From: JAEULH01 sp963789785
GTDB lineage: Bacteria > Pseudomonadota > Alphaproteobacteria > Rhodospirillales > Defluviicoccaceae
Direction of reading: 5' to 3'
DNA: 64,000 nucleotides
Assembly: GCA_963789785.1 (NCBI GenBank)
Contig: CAWBNC010000006.1
Span: 62,001 to 126,000, forward strand
Positions 25,338 through 35,573 of this stretch are shown here, piece after piece. The position numbers and the translations under genes are program-made. Position 1 is the first letter of the stretch. The number at the start of each line of letters is the position of its first letter. The notes below the pieces were generated by a model, which searched no databases, was not told the origin of the DNA, and was given only the letters and a program-made list of their open reading frames with translations.

Positions 25338-26867
25338 ATGCAGACCGACCCCATCGCTTCTACAGTCCGCGTCGCAGACGCCGGCGGTAACCGCAGCCGG
25401 AGAGGATCCGCGGCCGATGACGCCGGATCGTTTGCATGCATGATCTCCGCCGCCGCAACCCGGTCGCCGGCGAAGCCCGATGTGTCGACGGCCGCTGATG
25501 GCGACCGGGACGAAGCGAAAAGCGAGGACGAGGAGACAAGGCGGCGTGATGGCGCCGTGGATCGGGAAACGGACGTAGCGGGGTCAGCAGGCACAGGTCC
25601 GCGGGCCCCCGCTTATTCTTCCGATAAGTCCGCCGCCGCCGCGCCGGCTGCTTCACCGGTCATTCCTTCTGCCGAGGTCGGTGCTGACGCACCGTCATCC
25701 CCGCCTCAGCCCGCGCCTGCGATTGCGGGATCCTCATCCGGGCCGGGCGCGGGCACCGAGGGCCCCGCCGGCAACGGCGCCCCCGCGTCACCGCCGTCGG
25801 CCCAGGCCGCCGATCTGACGCGCGTACTCGCCGCCGGTACTCGCGTTCAGGTAGCTCAGGCCGCCGGCGGGTCCGGCCCAGGCGCAGCGCCGCTTGCGGG
25901 CAACAGTATCGTGGCGTTGGCCGTTGGCGAAGAAGCACAGCCGGCCGCGGGCCGCGGCCCGACGGCACGTGCGCCGGGATCGACCGCGACAGCGGCGATA
26001 CCGGTGACCGGCGATGAGGAGGGTTCGACGGCCGCGGCATCGGCCCCGCTCGTTTTTGACGCGGCCGCCGAGATGAAGGGCGGCTCACGCAAGAAGGACA
26101 TTGCATCGCCGGGCGGACAAAGCACCACAGACGCACGCGGATCCACCGGCAGCGCGCCCGTCCCGACTGCAACGGCCAGCGCAGCGGCCATGGTCATCGC
26201 TTCAACCGCCGGCCCGGCAGCGCCGGCGACCGCCACCAGCGGGTCGGCCGCGGCTGTTAGCGTCGGCGGCAAAGGCGCCGCTCAAATTACGACGGGCGAG
26301 GCACCGGCATCGAAGCCCGAGACCGCCCCGACCCAGGCGGCCGCTGCCCTGCAGGTGCAGCCGCAGCCGCAAATGCCGGCGACGACGGCGACGGGCGGCG
26401 CTGCCGCCTCCGACCGGGGAGCTGCCGGCGACACGACCCCGCCTCCGGCCGCAAGTCAGGTTTCGATCCATATTGCCAAGGCGGTGCATGCCGGTCTCGA
26501 CCGCATCGACATCCAGCTTTCGCCGGCGTCGCTGGGTCGTGTTGAGGTTCGTCTGGATATCGTCGACCGCCACCACGTCACCGTCGCCGTCAGCGCCGAC
26601 AGCCCCGACGCCCTCGACGCATTGCGCACCAACTCGCGCCTGCTCGAACGCGCCCTCCAGGACGCGGGGCTGAAGACCGATGCCGGCAGCCTCAGCTTCC
26701 ACCTGCGCGACCACGGGGCGCGGTCGGGACCGGGCGGCGGCGGCGGCGGAGGTGAACACTTCGATGCGCACCGCAACCGGAGCGCCACCGCCAACGAGGC
26801 TCCGACTGTCACGCCGGCGCCGCTTATGCCTCGGCGGACCGTCGGCGGCATCGATATTCACGCCTGA
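25338..26867 (+). CDS. fliK: Flagellar hook-length control protein FliK
   Basis: Measures hook length and switches export specificity. 509 residues: an Ala/Pro/Ser-rich, poorly conserved N-terminal ruler region (1-370), then the conserved C-terminal Flg_hook domain (SIHIAKAVHAGLDRIDIQLS, PASLGRVEVRLDIVDRHHVT, LRTNSRLLERALQDAGLKTD). The ATG at 25338 is chosen because GGAGG precedes it by 5 bases and the sigma-54 promoter lies just upstream; the open frame extends back to 25065 without signals. First gene of a fliK-flgD-flgE unit. Confidence 0.9.
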   Translation: MQTDPIASTVRVADAGGNRSRRGSAADDAGSFACMISAAATRSPAKPDVSTAADGDRDEAKSEDEETRRRDGAVDRETDVAGSAGTGPRAPAYSSDKSAAAAPAASPVIPSAEVGADAPSSPPQPAPAIAGSSSGPGAGTEGPAGNGAPASPPSAQAADLTRVLAAGTRVQVAQAAGGSGPGAAPLAGNSIVALAVGEEAQPAAGRGPTARAPGSTATAAIPVTGDEEGSTAAASAPLVFDAAAEMKGGSRKKDIASPGGQSTTDARGSTGSAPVPTATASAAAMVIASTAGPAAPATATSGSAAAVSVGGKGAAQITTGEAPASKPETAPTQAAAALQVQPQPQMPATTATGGAAASDRGAAGDTTPPPAASQVSIHIAKAVHAGLDRIDIQLSPASLGRVEVRLDIVDRHHVTVAVSADSPDALDALRTNSRLLERALQDAGLKTDAGSLSFHLRDHGARSGPGGGGGGGEHFDAHRNRSATANEAPTVTPAPLMPRRTVGGIDIHA

Positions 26868-26889
26868 CGACACTGCTGGAGACCAAGCC

Positions 26890-27573
26890 ATGATCCTCGA
26901 TGGACTTTCCGGAGCGCAATCGACAGCGGCGGGCAAGGCCGCCAGTGACGCCAACGCGCTCGGCGGCGACCTCAATCGCTTTCTCACCCTTCTGGTGACG
27001 CAACTGCAGAACCAGGATCCTCTCAACCCACTGGATACTAACGAGTTCACCGCCCAGCTCGTCCAATTCGCCGGCGTGGAGCAGCAGATCAATCAGAACG
27101 CCCATCTCGAAACGCTGATCGAGGTCGGCAAGGCCAGCGGCGTGGCCGCCATGGTCAACCTGATCGGCAAACGCATCGAGGCTGCCGGCGCGACGTTGCC
27201 GCTTGCGAACGGTGAAGGGCGGGCCAGCTACACCCTGGCCGAACCGGCGGCGGAGACGACGCTGACGATCGTCGATGCCGACGGCGGCGTCGTTTTGACC
27301 CGCGACGGCGAAACCGGCGTCGGCCGGCACGACCTCGTCTGGGACGGCCTCGACGGCGACGGCCGGTCGCTTCCCGACGGCGCCTACACGATCGAGGTGA
27401 CCGCACGGCGCGCCGACGGCTCGGCCATCGCGGCCGCAACCAGCATCTCCGGCATCGTGACCGGCGCCGCATCCGGCGACGATGGCGCCACTCTCCGTAT
27501 CGGTTCCGTGGAAGTGCCGATGGCGCAGGTGATTGCCATCGCAGATCCCGCCGTGCAGCAGGACCGGCCATGA
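26890..27573 (+). CDS. flgD: Flagellar hook cap/scaffold protein FlgD
   Basis: Caps the growing hook so FlgE subunits polymerise. 227 residues with the N-terminal FlgD signature LNRFLTLLVTQLQNQDPLNPLDTNEFTAQLVQFAGVEQQ (residues about 32-70) and a C-terminal Ig/FlgD-like domain (VWDGLDGDGRSLPDGAYTIEV). The ATG at 26890 lies 22 bases after fliK. Confidence 0.95.
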   Translation: MILDGLSGAQSTAAGKAASDANALGGDLNRFLTLLVTQLQNQDPLNPLDTNEFTAQLVQFAGVEQQINQNAHLETLIEVGKASGVAAMVNLIGKRIEAAGATLPLANGEGRASYTLAEPAAETTLTIVDADGGVVLTRDGETGVGRHDLVWDGLDGDGRSLPDGAYTIEVTARRADGSAIAAATSISGIVTGAASGDDGATLRIGSVEVPMAQVIAIADPAVQQDRP

Positions 27574-27655
27574 GCGAAGTCCCGTCTGAACCTGATCCGA
27601 GTATCCACCGCGTGCGGCCTGCCGCCGCCGACGCACCAGAGCAAGGAGACTGTCC

Positions 27656-29335
27656 ATGAGCTTGTTTGGCGCCATGACTTCAGGCGTTTCGGCCCTCGGC
27701 GCGCAGAGCGGCGCGATGGGTGCCATCGCCGACAACATCGCCAACGTCAACACCGTCGGGTACAAGAATGCCAAGGTCGCATTCCAGACCCTGGTCACCA
27801 AGCAGGCCTCCTCGACGATGTACTCCGCCGGCGGGGTCCAGGCCCGGCCGCGCAACTCGGTCGATGTCCAGGGCCTGCTCCAGCCGAGCGTCTCCGGGAC
27901 CGACCTCGCCATTTCCGGTGATGGCTTTTTCGTCGTCAATGCGGCCAAGCAGCCTGACGCGCGCGATCAGTATCTGTTCTCGCGCGCCGGCTCGTTCACG
28001 AAAGACGCCGACGGCTTCCTGCGCAACACAGCCGGCTTTTATCTGCAGGCGTGGCCGACCGACGCCGACGGAACCGTTATTCTGCCGCCGGGAAGCGGCG
28101 CGGCGCTGACCAACGAGAACGTCATCTCCCCGGATTTCATGCAGACCGTCGATCTCAACCGGGTTGCGGTCAACGCTGAAGAGACCAGCGCGATCTCGAT
28201 CGGCGCCAACCTGCCGTCCAACGCCGCGATCGGCGACAACCACGCGCTCGACGTCCAGTTCTTCGACACGCTTGGAAATACCAACGCGGTCGCCTTCTCC
28301 TTTACCAAGAGCGCCACCAACGAGTGGGATCTTTCGGTCGAGCCGCCGACCGGCGCGGCCGTCGTGACCCTGTATGACAAGGTCGGCAACCCGACGAGCA
28401 GCGTCGGCCAGCTCGAGTTCGTAGGCGTCCCCGATGTCGGCGAAAGCGTCGTCATTGGCGGGACGACGTACAACTTCGTCGCCGGCGCGACGGTGCCTGG
28501 CGCCAACAACGTCCAGGTCGACGGTGGCCGCAACCTCGCGCAGATCGTCGGCAGCCTGCGCGATGAGGTCAATCTCGATCTCGCCGGAGTCGCGTCCGCC
28601 AAGCCGAACAATGCCGCCGTTCTGCTGCTGACCGGCGATGCCGCCAACATTGCCGTCGATCCGAACGGCGTATCGGCGGGTGGGCAGGCGGCAACCAAAC
28701 AGAGCGCCGCCTTCGTCGTCGATGCGCGGGTCAACACCGCTCCCGCTTTCGTCTTCAGCGGGAACGGCTTCCCCACCGCGATCACCTCCGAGCGGATGGC
28801 GGTACGGGGTTTCGAGGCCGGCGCCGCCGACATGAATGACGTCGACCTCAACGGCGACGGGATCATCGATGTCAGCCGGATCGACCTCAAGTTCGGCGCC
28901 GACAACGGCGCGGATAACCTGACTCAGTATGGTGGCGAGTTTCAGCCGGGTGCAATTCAGCAGAACGGCTCGCCGTACGGCACCTACGCGGACGTCGCGA
29001 TCCGCGACGATGGCGTCATCGAGGCGATCTTCAAGAACGGCGCCCGTCGACCGATTTACCGCCTGCCGATCGCGACCTTCTCCAGCCCCGACGGCTTGCA
29101 GTCGCGGAACGGCAACGTCTACAACGCGACCGAGAACTCCGGCGATCCGACCCTGCGCGAGGCGAACTCCGGACCGGCCGGCAAGGTGGTGGCGAACGCG
29201 CTGGAGGGCTCGACCGTCGACATCGGCGAGGAGTTCACCAACATGATTGTCACCCAGCGGGCCTACTCCGCCGCGACACGAGTGATCAGCACCGCCGACG
29301 ACATGCTCGACGAGCTGATCCGTATCAAGCGGTAA
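27656..29335 (+). CDS. flgE: Flagellar hook protein FlgE
   Basis: Building block of the hook, exported extracellularly; 559 residues. The N-terminus (MSLFGAMTSGVSALGAQSG, AIADNIANVNTVGYKNAKV) and C-terminus (NALEGSTVDIGEEFTNMIVT, QRAYSAATRVISTADDMLDE) are the conserved rod/hook helices; the variable middle forms the surface domains. An AAGGAG site precedes the ATG by 8 bases. Confidence 0.96.
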   Translation: MSLFGAMTSGVSALGAQSGAMGAIADNIANVNTVGYKNAKVAFQTLVTKQASSTMYSAGGVQARPRNSVDVQGLLQPSVSGTDLAISGDGFFVVNAAKQPDARDQYLFSRAGSFTKDADGFLRNTAGFYLQAWPTDADGTVILPPGSGAALTNENVISPDFMQTVDLNRVAVNAEETSAISIGANLPSNAAIGDNHALDVQFFDTLGNTNAVAFSFTKSATNEWDLSVEPPTGAAVVTLYDKVGNPTSSVGQLEFVGVPDVGESVVIGGTTYNFVAGATVPGANNVQVDGGRNLAQIVGSLRDEVNLDLAGVASAKPNNAAVLLLTGDAANIAVDPNGVSAGGQAATKQSAAFVVDARVNTAPAFVFSGNGFPTAITSERMAVRGFEAGAADMNDVDLNGDGIIDVSRIDLKFGADNGADNLTQYGGEFQPGAIQQNGSPYGTYADVAIRDDGVIEAIFKNGARRPIYRLPIATFSSPDGLQSRNGNVYNATENSGDPTLREANSGPAGKVVANALEGSTVDIGEEFTNMIVTQRAYSAATRVISTADDMLDELIRIKR

Positions 29336-29345
29336 ATGAAGGAGG

Positions 29346-29378
29346 CCGGCGCGCTCGCAAAGGCGGTGGGCGCGCCGG
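29346..29378 (+). repeat. Inverted repeat after flgE
   Basis: Perfect 9-base arms CCGGCGCGC / GCGCGCCGG with a 15-base loop start 10 bases after the flgE stop. Without a T tract it is only a possible terminator. Confidence 0.4.
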
Positions 29379-29468
29379 TACGGCCGGGTCGGGAACCGGC
29401 TGAAATTTATAGTTACCCCGAGCGGGTCATTAACTGCGTCTTCATGTGCGCTGACTAGGTTGAAGCCT

Positions 29469-29492
29469 CGCCGGCGGTTCACGCCGCCGGCG
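29469..29492 (+). repeat. Inverted repeat in the fliF leader
   Basis: Perfect 9-base arms CGCCGGCGG / CCGCCGGCG with a 6-base loop end 25 bases before the fliF ATG. It would fold in the mRNA leader close to the ribosome site; its function is not known. Confidence 0.45.
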
Positions 29493-29517
29493 GCTGGTCA
29501 ACCGAGCGAAAGTGCAG

Positions 29518-31128
29518 ATGGACGCAGCCCTCAAAGCTATACGGAGCTTCGGACCGGTCCGCGCCGCGGCGGTTGCAACGGCGCTGATCGCCGCCGCCGC
29601 CCTTCTCGGCTGGATGCTCAGCCGCGTCGCCTCACCGGATTTCGCCCTTCTATACGGTGATCTCGAAGTCGCCGACACGGCGCGCATCGTTGAACAGCTG
29701 GACGCCGCCAAAGTCGCTTACGAGCTGCGTCAGGACGGCGCCGCGATCTATGTCGACTCATCCGCCGTGCCGCGCCTGCGGGTCACGCTCGCCGAGCAGG
29801 GACTGCCGGCCGGCGGCTCCAGCGGCTACGAGCTGTTCGACACCGCACCGACGCTCGGCGCGACCAACTTCATGCAGAACGTCAATCTTGTCCGGGCTCT
29901 CGAAGGCGAGCTGGCGCGCAGCATCCGCTCGCTTGACGCCGTCCAGGCGGCACGAGTTCATCTTGTCCTGCCCAAGCGGGAAATGTTCAGCCGCGATCGC
30001 GAGCAGCCGAGAGCCTCCGTCCTGCTGCATCTGCGCGGCAACGCCCGCCTCGCGCCGAACCAGGTTCTCGCCATCCAGCATCTGGTTGCCTCGGCGGTCG
30101 CCGGTCTCGACCTGGGCCAGATCTCGATTGTCGACGGCCGCGGCGCCCTGCTCACCCGGCCCGACGGCGGCGACGACAGCCTGACGGCGCTGTCCAACAG
30201 CAACGACGAGCGCCGTCGCGGCCTCGAAGATCATCTCCGCCAGACCGTCGAGCAGCTTCTCGAGCGCACGCTGGGCGCAGGCAGGGTCCGCGCCGAAGTG
30301 AGCGCGGAGATGGATTTCGATCGGGTCAACACCAGCGAGGAGCTGTTCGACCCGGACAGCCAGGTGGTGCGTTCGACCCAGTCGATGGAGGAGACCGGCA
30401 GCAGCCGCGACGCGAAGACGGACGGAACCGTCAGCGTCGCCACCAACCTCCCCGACCCACAGCCGACCGACGGTTCCGGACGGAGCAGCGCCACGTCGGA
30501 AAACCGTACCGAGGAAACGGTCAACTACGAGATCTCGAAAAAGGTGGTCAACCACGTTCGAGAGATCGGCGCCATCAAGCGGCTCTCGGTCGCGGTCCTG
30601 GTCGACGGCGCGGCGACCGGCGACGGCGACGGCTCCGGGTACCGCCCGCGCAGCGCCGAGGAACTCGAACAGATCGCGACGCTGGTCCGCGGCGCCATCG
30701 GCTTCGATGCCGAACGCGGCGACCGGGTCGAGGTCATCAACATGCAGTTCGCCCGGAACGAAATCGTCGACGCGGTTCCGGCCACCCTCCTCGGTCTCGG
30801 TTTCAACGAGATCTACCGGATCGGTCAGTCCCTTCTCGTCCTCATCTTCGGCTTGCTCGTTCTTTTCTTTGTCATTCGTCCGGTGCTCAACCGGGCGCTC
30901 GAAGTTACGCGGGCCTCCTCCGGCGACGCGGCCGGCGCAGGCGCAGCGCTCGTGACAGCGGCCACGCCCGCGCTGGCGTCACCCGAGCATCCGGCGGAGT
31001 TGATCGACATCGACCGCGTTGAGGGTCAGGTCAAGGCATCGATCCTGAAGACGGTTGGCGAGATTGTCGACAAGCACCCCGACGAGAGCCTCGCGATCGT
31101 CCGCGGCTGGCTCCACGCCGACACCTAG
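29518..31128 (+). CDS. fliF: Flagellar MS-ring protein FliF
   Basis: Inner-membrane ring that anchors the motor and export gate; 536 residues. First membrane segment at about residues 18-36 (VATALIAAAALLGWML), YscJ-like ring domains (FALLYGDLEVADTARIVEQL, NFMQNVNLVRALEGELARSI), a variable periplasmic part, a second membrane segment (SLLVLIFGLLVLFFVIRPVL) and a cytoplasmic tail binding FliG (VEGQVKASILKTVGEIVDKHPDESLAIVRGWL). The ATG at 29518 is preferred; a GTG two codons earlier is possible. First gene of fliF-fliG-fliH-fliN. Confidence 0.95.
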   Translation: MDAALKAIRSFGPVRAAAVATALIAAAALLGWMLSRVASPDFALLYGDLEVADTARIVEQLDAAKVAYELRQDGAAIYVDSSAVPRLRVTLAEQGLPAGGSSGYELFDTAPTLGATNFMQNVNLVRALEGELARSIRSLDAVQAARVHLVLPKREMFSRDREQPRASVLLHLRGNARLAPNQVLAIQHLVASAVAGLDLGQISIVDGRGALLTRPDGGDDSLTALSNSNDERRRGLEDHLRQTVEQLLERTLGAGRVRAEVSAEMDFDRVNTSEELFDPDSQVVRSTQSMEETGSSRDAKTDGTVSVATNLPDPQPTDGSGRSSATSENRTEETVNYEISKKVVNHVREIGAIKRLSVAVLVDGAATGDGDGSGYRPRSAEELEQIATLVRGAIGFDAERGDRVEVINMQFARNEIVDAVPATLLGLGFNEIYRIGQSLLVLIFGLLVLFFVIRPVLNRALEVTRASSGDAAGAGAALVTAATPALASPEHPAELIDIDRVEGQVKASILKTVGEIVDKHPDESLAIVRGWLHADT

Positions 31129-31140
31129 GAGAGCCTGACC

Positions 31141-32160
31141 GTGATCCCGGCCAAGGACGAGGTCCCCGATCTCAGCGGCCCCGACAAGGCCGCCGCGTTC
31201 CTCCTGGCGCTCGGCGAGGCCGAGGCGGCGGCACTGCTGAAGAAGATGGACGAGGACGAGATCCGCATGCTGTCGCAGTCCATGGCCGGCCTCGGCTCGA
31301 TTGCGGCGAAGGCGGTCGAGAGCCTGATGGTCGAGTTCAGCAACGAACTCTCGGCCACCGGTTCGCTCATCGGCGGCTTCCAGTCGACCGAGCGGCTTCT
31401 CAGCAGCACCCTGCCGGCGGAAAAAGCCGAGCAGATCATGCAGGAGATCCGCGGGCCTGCCGGCCGGACCATGTGGGACAAGCTCGGCAACGTTAACGAG
31501 AGCGTGCTCGCCAGCTATCTGAAGAACGAGTACCCGCAGACCGTCGCCGTCGTTCTGTCGAAGATCAAGCCGGCCCACGCCGCTCGGGTGCTCGCCATGT
31601 TCCCCGCCAACTTCGCGATGGAGGTGATGGTACGGATGCTGCGGATGGAAACGGTGCAGAAGGACGTCCTCGATCACGTCGAGAAAACCCTGCGCACCGA
31701 GTTCATGACCAACCTCGCGCGCGGCCCGCGTCGCGACGCCCACGAGATCATGGCGGAGATTTTCAACAACTTCGATCGGGCGACCGAGAGTCGGTTCATG
31801 ACCGCTCTCGAAGAGCGCAGCAGCGACGCGGCGGACCGGATCAAGCAGCTCATGTTCACCTTCGAGGATCTGCTCCGCATCGAGGCCGCCGGTATTCAGA
31901 GTCTGCTGCGCCGGGTGGCGAAGGACCGCCTCGCCCTCGCGCTCAAGGGCGCCACCGACCCGCTGAAGGAGCTGTTTCTCGCCAACATGTCGGAACGCGC
32001 GGCGAAGATGCTGCGCGAGGACATGGAGTCGCTGGGGCCGGTCCGACTACGCGACGTCGACGAGGCCCAGGCGGGAATCGTCTCCGAGGCGAAGAAGATG
32101 GCCGATGCCGGCGAAATCACCATCGGCGGACCCGATGGCAACGACGACCTGATCTATTAG
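31141..32160 (+). CDS. fliG: Flagellar motor switch protein FliG
   Basis: Rotor protein that contacts the MotA stator to produce torque; 339 residues. The N-terminal FliF-binding part (GPDKAAAFLLALGEAEAA), the middle EHPQ-type region (YLKNEYPQTVAVVLSKIKPAHAARVLAMFP) and the charged C-terminal torque helix domain (LRIEAAGIQSLLRRVAKDRLALALKGAT, MSERAAKMLREDMESLGPVR) are present. The start is GTG at 31141 with GGAG 12 bases upstream, 12 bases after fliF. Confidence 0.96.
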   Translation: MIPAKDEVPDLSGPDKAAAFLLALGEAEAAALLKKMDEDEIRMLSQSMAGLGSIAAKAVESLMVEFSNELSATGSLIGGFQSTERLLSSTLPAEKAEQIMQEIRGPAGRTMWDKLGNVNESVLASYLKNEYPQTVAVVLSKIKPAHAARVLAMFPANFAMEVMVRMLRMETVQKDVLDHVEKTLRTEFMTNLARGPRRDAHEIMAEIFNNFDRATESRFMTALEERSSDAADRIKQLMFTFEDLLRIEAAGIQSLLRRVAKDRLALALKGATDPLKELFLANMSERAAKMLREDMESLGPVRLRDVDEAQAGIVSEAKKMADAGEITIGGPDGNDDLIY

Positions 32161-32175
32161 CGGCGCGCCATTACC

Positions 32176-32903
32176 ATGACCTGCATCGAAAAGTTCACCT
32201 TCTCGCGGAGCTTCCCGGCGTTTCCGGGCGCCCAGCGCACCGACGATCGCGGAGCTGCCGTGCCGCAACCGGTGCACAGCGACGACGACCTCGCCCGCGC
32301 CCGGAGCGAAGCTCACGCGGCGGGTTACGGCGAAGGTTACGCCGCCGGCGTCGCCGTAGGCCGCAAGGAGGCCGCGGCCGCAGCCCACGCCGCCCGCGAA
32401 CAGCGTGAGCTTGAAGTGCTTGCACAGCTTTGCGAGCACCTGGAGCGGGCCGTGGGCGAGCGCGACACCATCGCCGCCGAGGCCGAGCGCGGCGCACTGG
32501 CACTGGCGCTGACGGGCCTGCGCAAGTCCCTACCGGCGCTGCACCGCCGCCACGGGGCTGACGAGATCGCGGCCATGATCGCCGACCTGCCTGCCTCGCC
32601 GGCCGGGCTGGTCACGCTGAACGTCACTGGTCCATCCCGACTTCGCCGACGCACTGGGCGCCAGACTGGGCGACACGTTGGGCGCCTCCGTCGCGACGCT
32701 GGGCCTCGGCAACCGCCTGACCGTGACGGGGGATCCCGGCCTCGCCGCCGGCGACTGCCGAATCGCCTGGAGCGGCGGCGGCGCCGAACGGCGACTGTCG
32801 GCACTCATGAGCCGCATTAACGACATTGTTGAGACGATCGTCGGTGAAATCATCCGACGACACAGACACAGAAGATCTCAGGAGCACCGAGCGCCATGGC
32901 TGA
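32176..32903 (+). CDS. fliH: Flagellar assembly protein FliH (export ATPase regulator), frameshifted
   Basis: Expected to hold FliI at the export gate. The N-terminal half shows the FliH-type coiled region (ARSEAHAAGYGEGYAAGVAVGRKEAAAAAHAA) and the C-terminal half ends in a conserved FliH-like block (FADALGARLGDTLGASVATL, GDCRIAWSGGGAERRLSALM). The frame changes near 32630 (LNV|HPDFAD) and probably near 32850, after which the product would end ...DTDTEDLRSTERHG at 32903, overlapping fliN. About 240 residues if repaired. Assignment rests on position between fliG and fliN plus these features. Confidence 0.78.
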
Positions 32904-33294
32904 CGATCGCGATCTCACCTTCAACCAGCTTGCGCCGAAGCAGGCGACGCCGCCCGATGCGGAGATGGATATGGCCGCGGCGATGGCCGCGGAGGCGCAG
33001 AGCCGCGAACGGCGGACGGGGGATGCGGGCAGCGAGCCGCTGCGCACGGTCCAGGATCTGGAGGCGGTGTACGACGTCCCGGTCCAGGTCGCGGCCGTCC
33101 TCGGCAAAGCGACCATGGAAGTCAGCCAGTTGCTCAAGCTGGGCCGCGGCGCCGTTGTCGAACTCGACCGCAAGGTCGGCGAAGCCATCGACATCTATGT
33201 CAACAACCGCCTGGTCGCCCGCGGCGAAGTGGTCATCGTCGATGACCGCCTCGGGGTGACGATGACCGAAATCGTCAAGAGCGAGCGGATCTAG
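32896..33294 (+). CDS. fliN: Flagellar motor switch protein FliN
   Basis: C-ring component controlling rotation sense and export; 132 residues. The conserved SpoA/FliN domain occupies residues 52-132: VYDVPVQVAAVLGKATMEVS, LLKLGRGAVVELDRKVGEAI, IYVNNRLVARGEVVIVDDRLGV and TEIVKSERI at the end. Intact. The partner fliM is not in this cluster. Confidence 0.95.
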   Translation: MADDRDLTFNQLAPKQATPPDAEMDMAAAMAAEAQSRERRTGDAGSEPLRTVQDLEAVYDVPVQVAAVLGKATMEVSQLLKLGRGAVVELDRKVGEAIDIYVNNRLVARGEVVIVDDRLGVTMTEIVKSERI

Positions 33295-33299
33295 GCGCA

Positions 33300-34136
33300 A
33301 TGGTCCCTTCGACAACCCGCAGCCCGGCAGCCCGCGCCCTCCCGCGTCGCCGCCTCGCCAGAACAAGGCCGGATGCGGCAACAATCCTCGGGTTGCTGTC
33401 CGGCTTCGCCCTCATCGCCGCGGCCATTGTCGCCGGCGGTACGCCGCGCTCGTTTCTCAACCTGCCGTCGCTGTTCATCGTCGTCGGCGGCACCTTCGCG
33501 GTCGTGCTCACCTGTTTCTCGGCCGAGGAAGTCCTGAATACGGCGCGGGTTCTGGCGAAGACCATGATCGCCAGTATGCCGGCGCCGCGCGAAGCGGCCA
33601 TGCAGGTGGTTCAGCTCGCTGACCTCGCCCGCCGCTACGGGCCGCTTCATCTGCAAAAGCCGCTGCAAAGCGCTGCGCACGTCCCCTTCCTCTACAAGGG
33701 CTTCATCATGGCCGTTGACGGCGTCGGCGGCGACGAGGTCGAAGCGGTGCTGAGCCATGACCTGCAGGCAATGACCCATCGTCATCAGCGCAGCGCCGAT
33801 GTGCTGCGCCGTGCCGCCGAATATGCCCCCGCCATGGGCCTGATCGGAACCCTGATCGGTCTGGTCCAGATGCTCGGCAACCTCGACGATCCGTCGTCCA
33901 TCGGACCGGCCATGGCCGTCGCCCTCCTCACCACGTTTTACGGCGCCGTTCTCGCCAACCTCGTGTTCTCGCCGCTGGCGGCCAAGCTCGACCGCAACTC
34001 CACGGAGGAGGCGATGATCAACCACGTGTATCTGCTCGGCGCCGTCTCGGTCAGCCGTCAGGAGAACCCGCGCCGGCTCGAGGCCATGCTCAACAGCATT
34101 CTGCCCCCCGCCCAGCGGATCCAATTCTTTGGCTGA
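33300..34136 (+). CDS. motA: Motor stator protein MotA
   Basis: Inner-membrane ion-channel subunit of the flagellar stator, 278 residues. Four membrane segments are expected; the clear ones are ILGLLSGFALIAAAIV, LPSLFIVVGGTFAVVL, AMGLIGTLIGLVQML and AVALLTTFYGAVLANLVFSPLA. Between segments 2 and 3 lies the cytoplasmic loop that touches FliG. The pattern APAMGLIGTLIGLVQML...TTFYGAVLAN is typical of MotA/PomA rather than TolQ. The first about 25 residues are Arg/Pro-rich and the exact start is uncertain. No motB follows, which is unusual. Confidence 0.88.
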   Translation: MVPSTTRSPAARALPRRRLARTRPDAATILGLLSGFALIAAAIVAGGTPRSFLNLPSLFIVVGGTFAVVLTCFSAEEVLNTARVLAKTMIASMPAPREAAMQVVQLADLARRYGPLHLQKPLQSAAHVPFLYKGFIMAVDGVGGDEVEAVLSHDLQAMTHRHQRSADVLRRAAEYAPAMGLIGTLIGLVQMLGNLDDPSSIGPAMAVALLTTFYGAVLANLVFSPLAAKLDRNSTEEAMINHVYLLGAVSVSRQENPRRLEAMLNSILPPAQRIQFFG

Positions 34137-34180
34137 ACCGGCGGCGCACGGATGAGCGCGAACCCATCGGAAAGGACGCA

Positions 34181-35530
<1,350 letters not shown>

Positions 35531-35573
35531 ACCCGACGAAAAGCCTGACGCGCACCAGGAAGGAGCACGGCCG

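Noticed and set aside
27680..29482. 600-residue open frame antisense to flgE
   Set aside because: Same reason: a GC-driven shadow of an intact hook protein gene.
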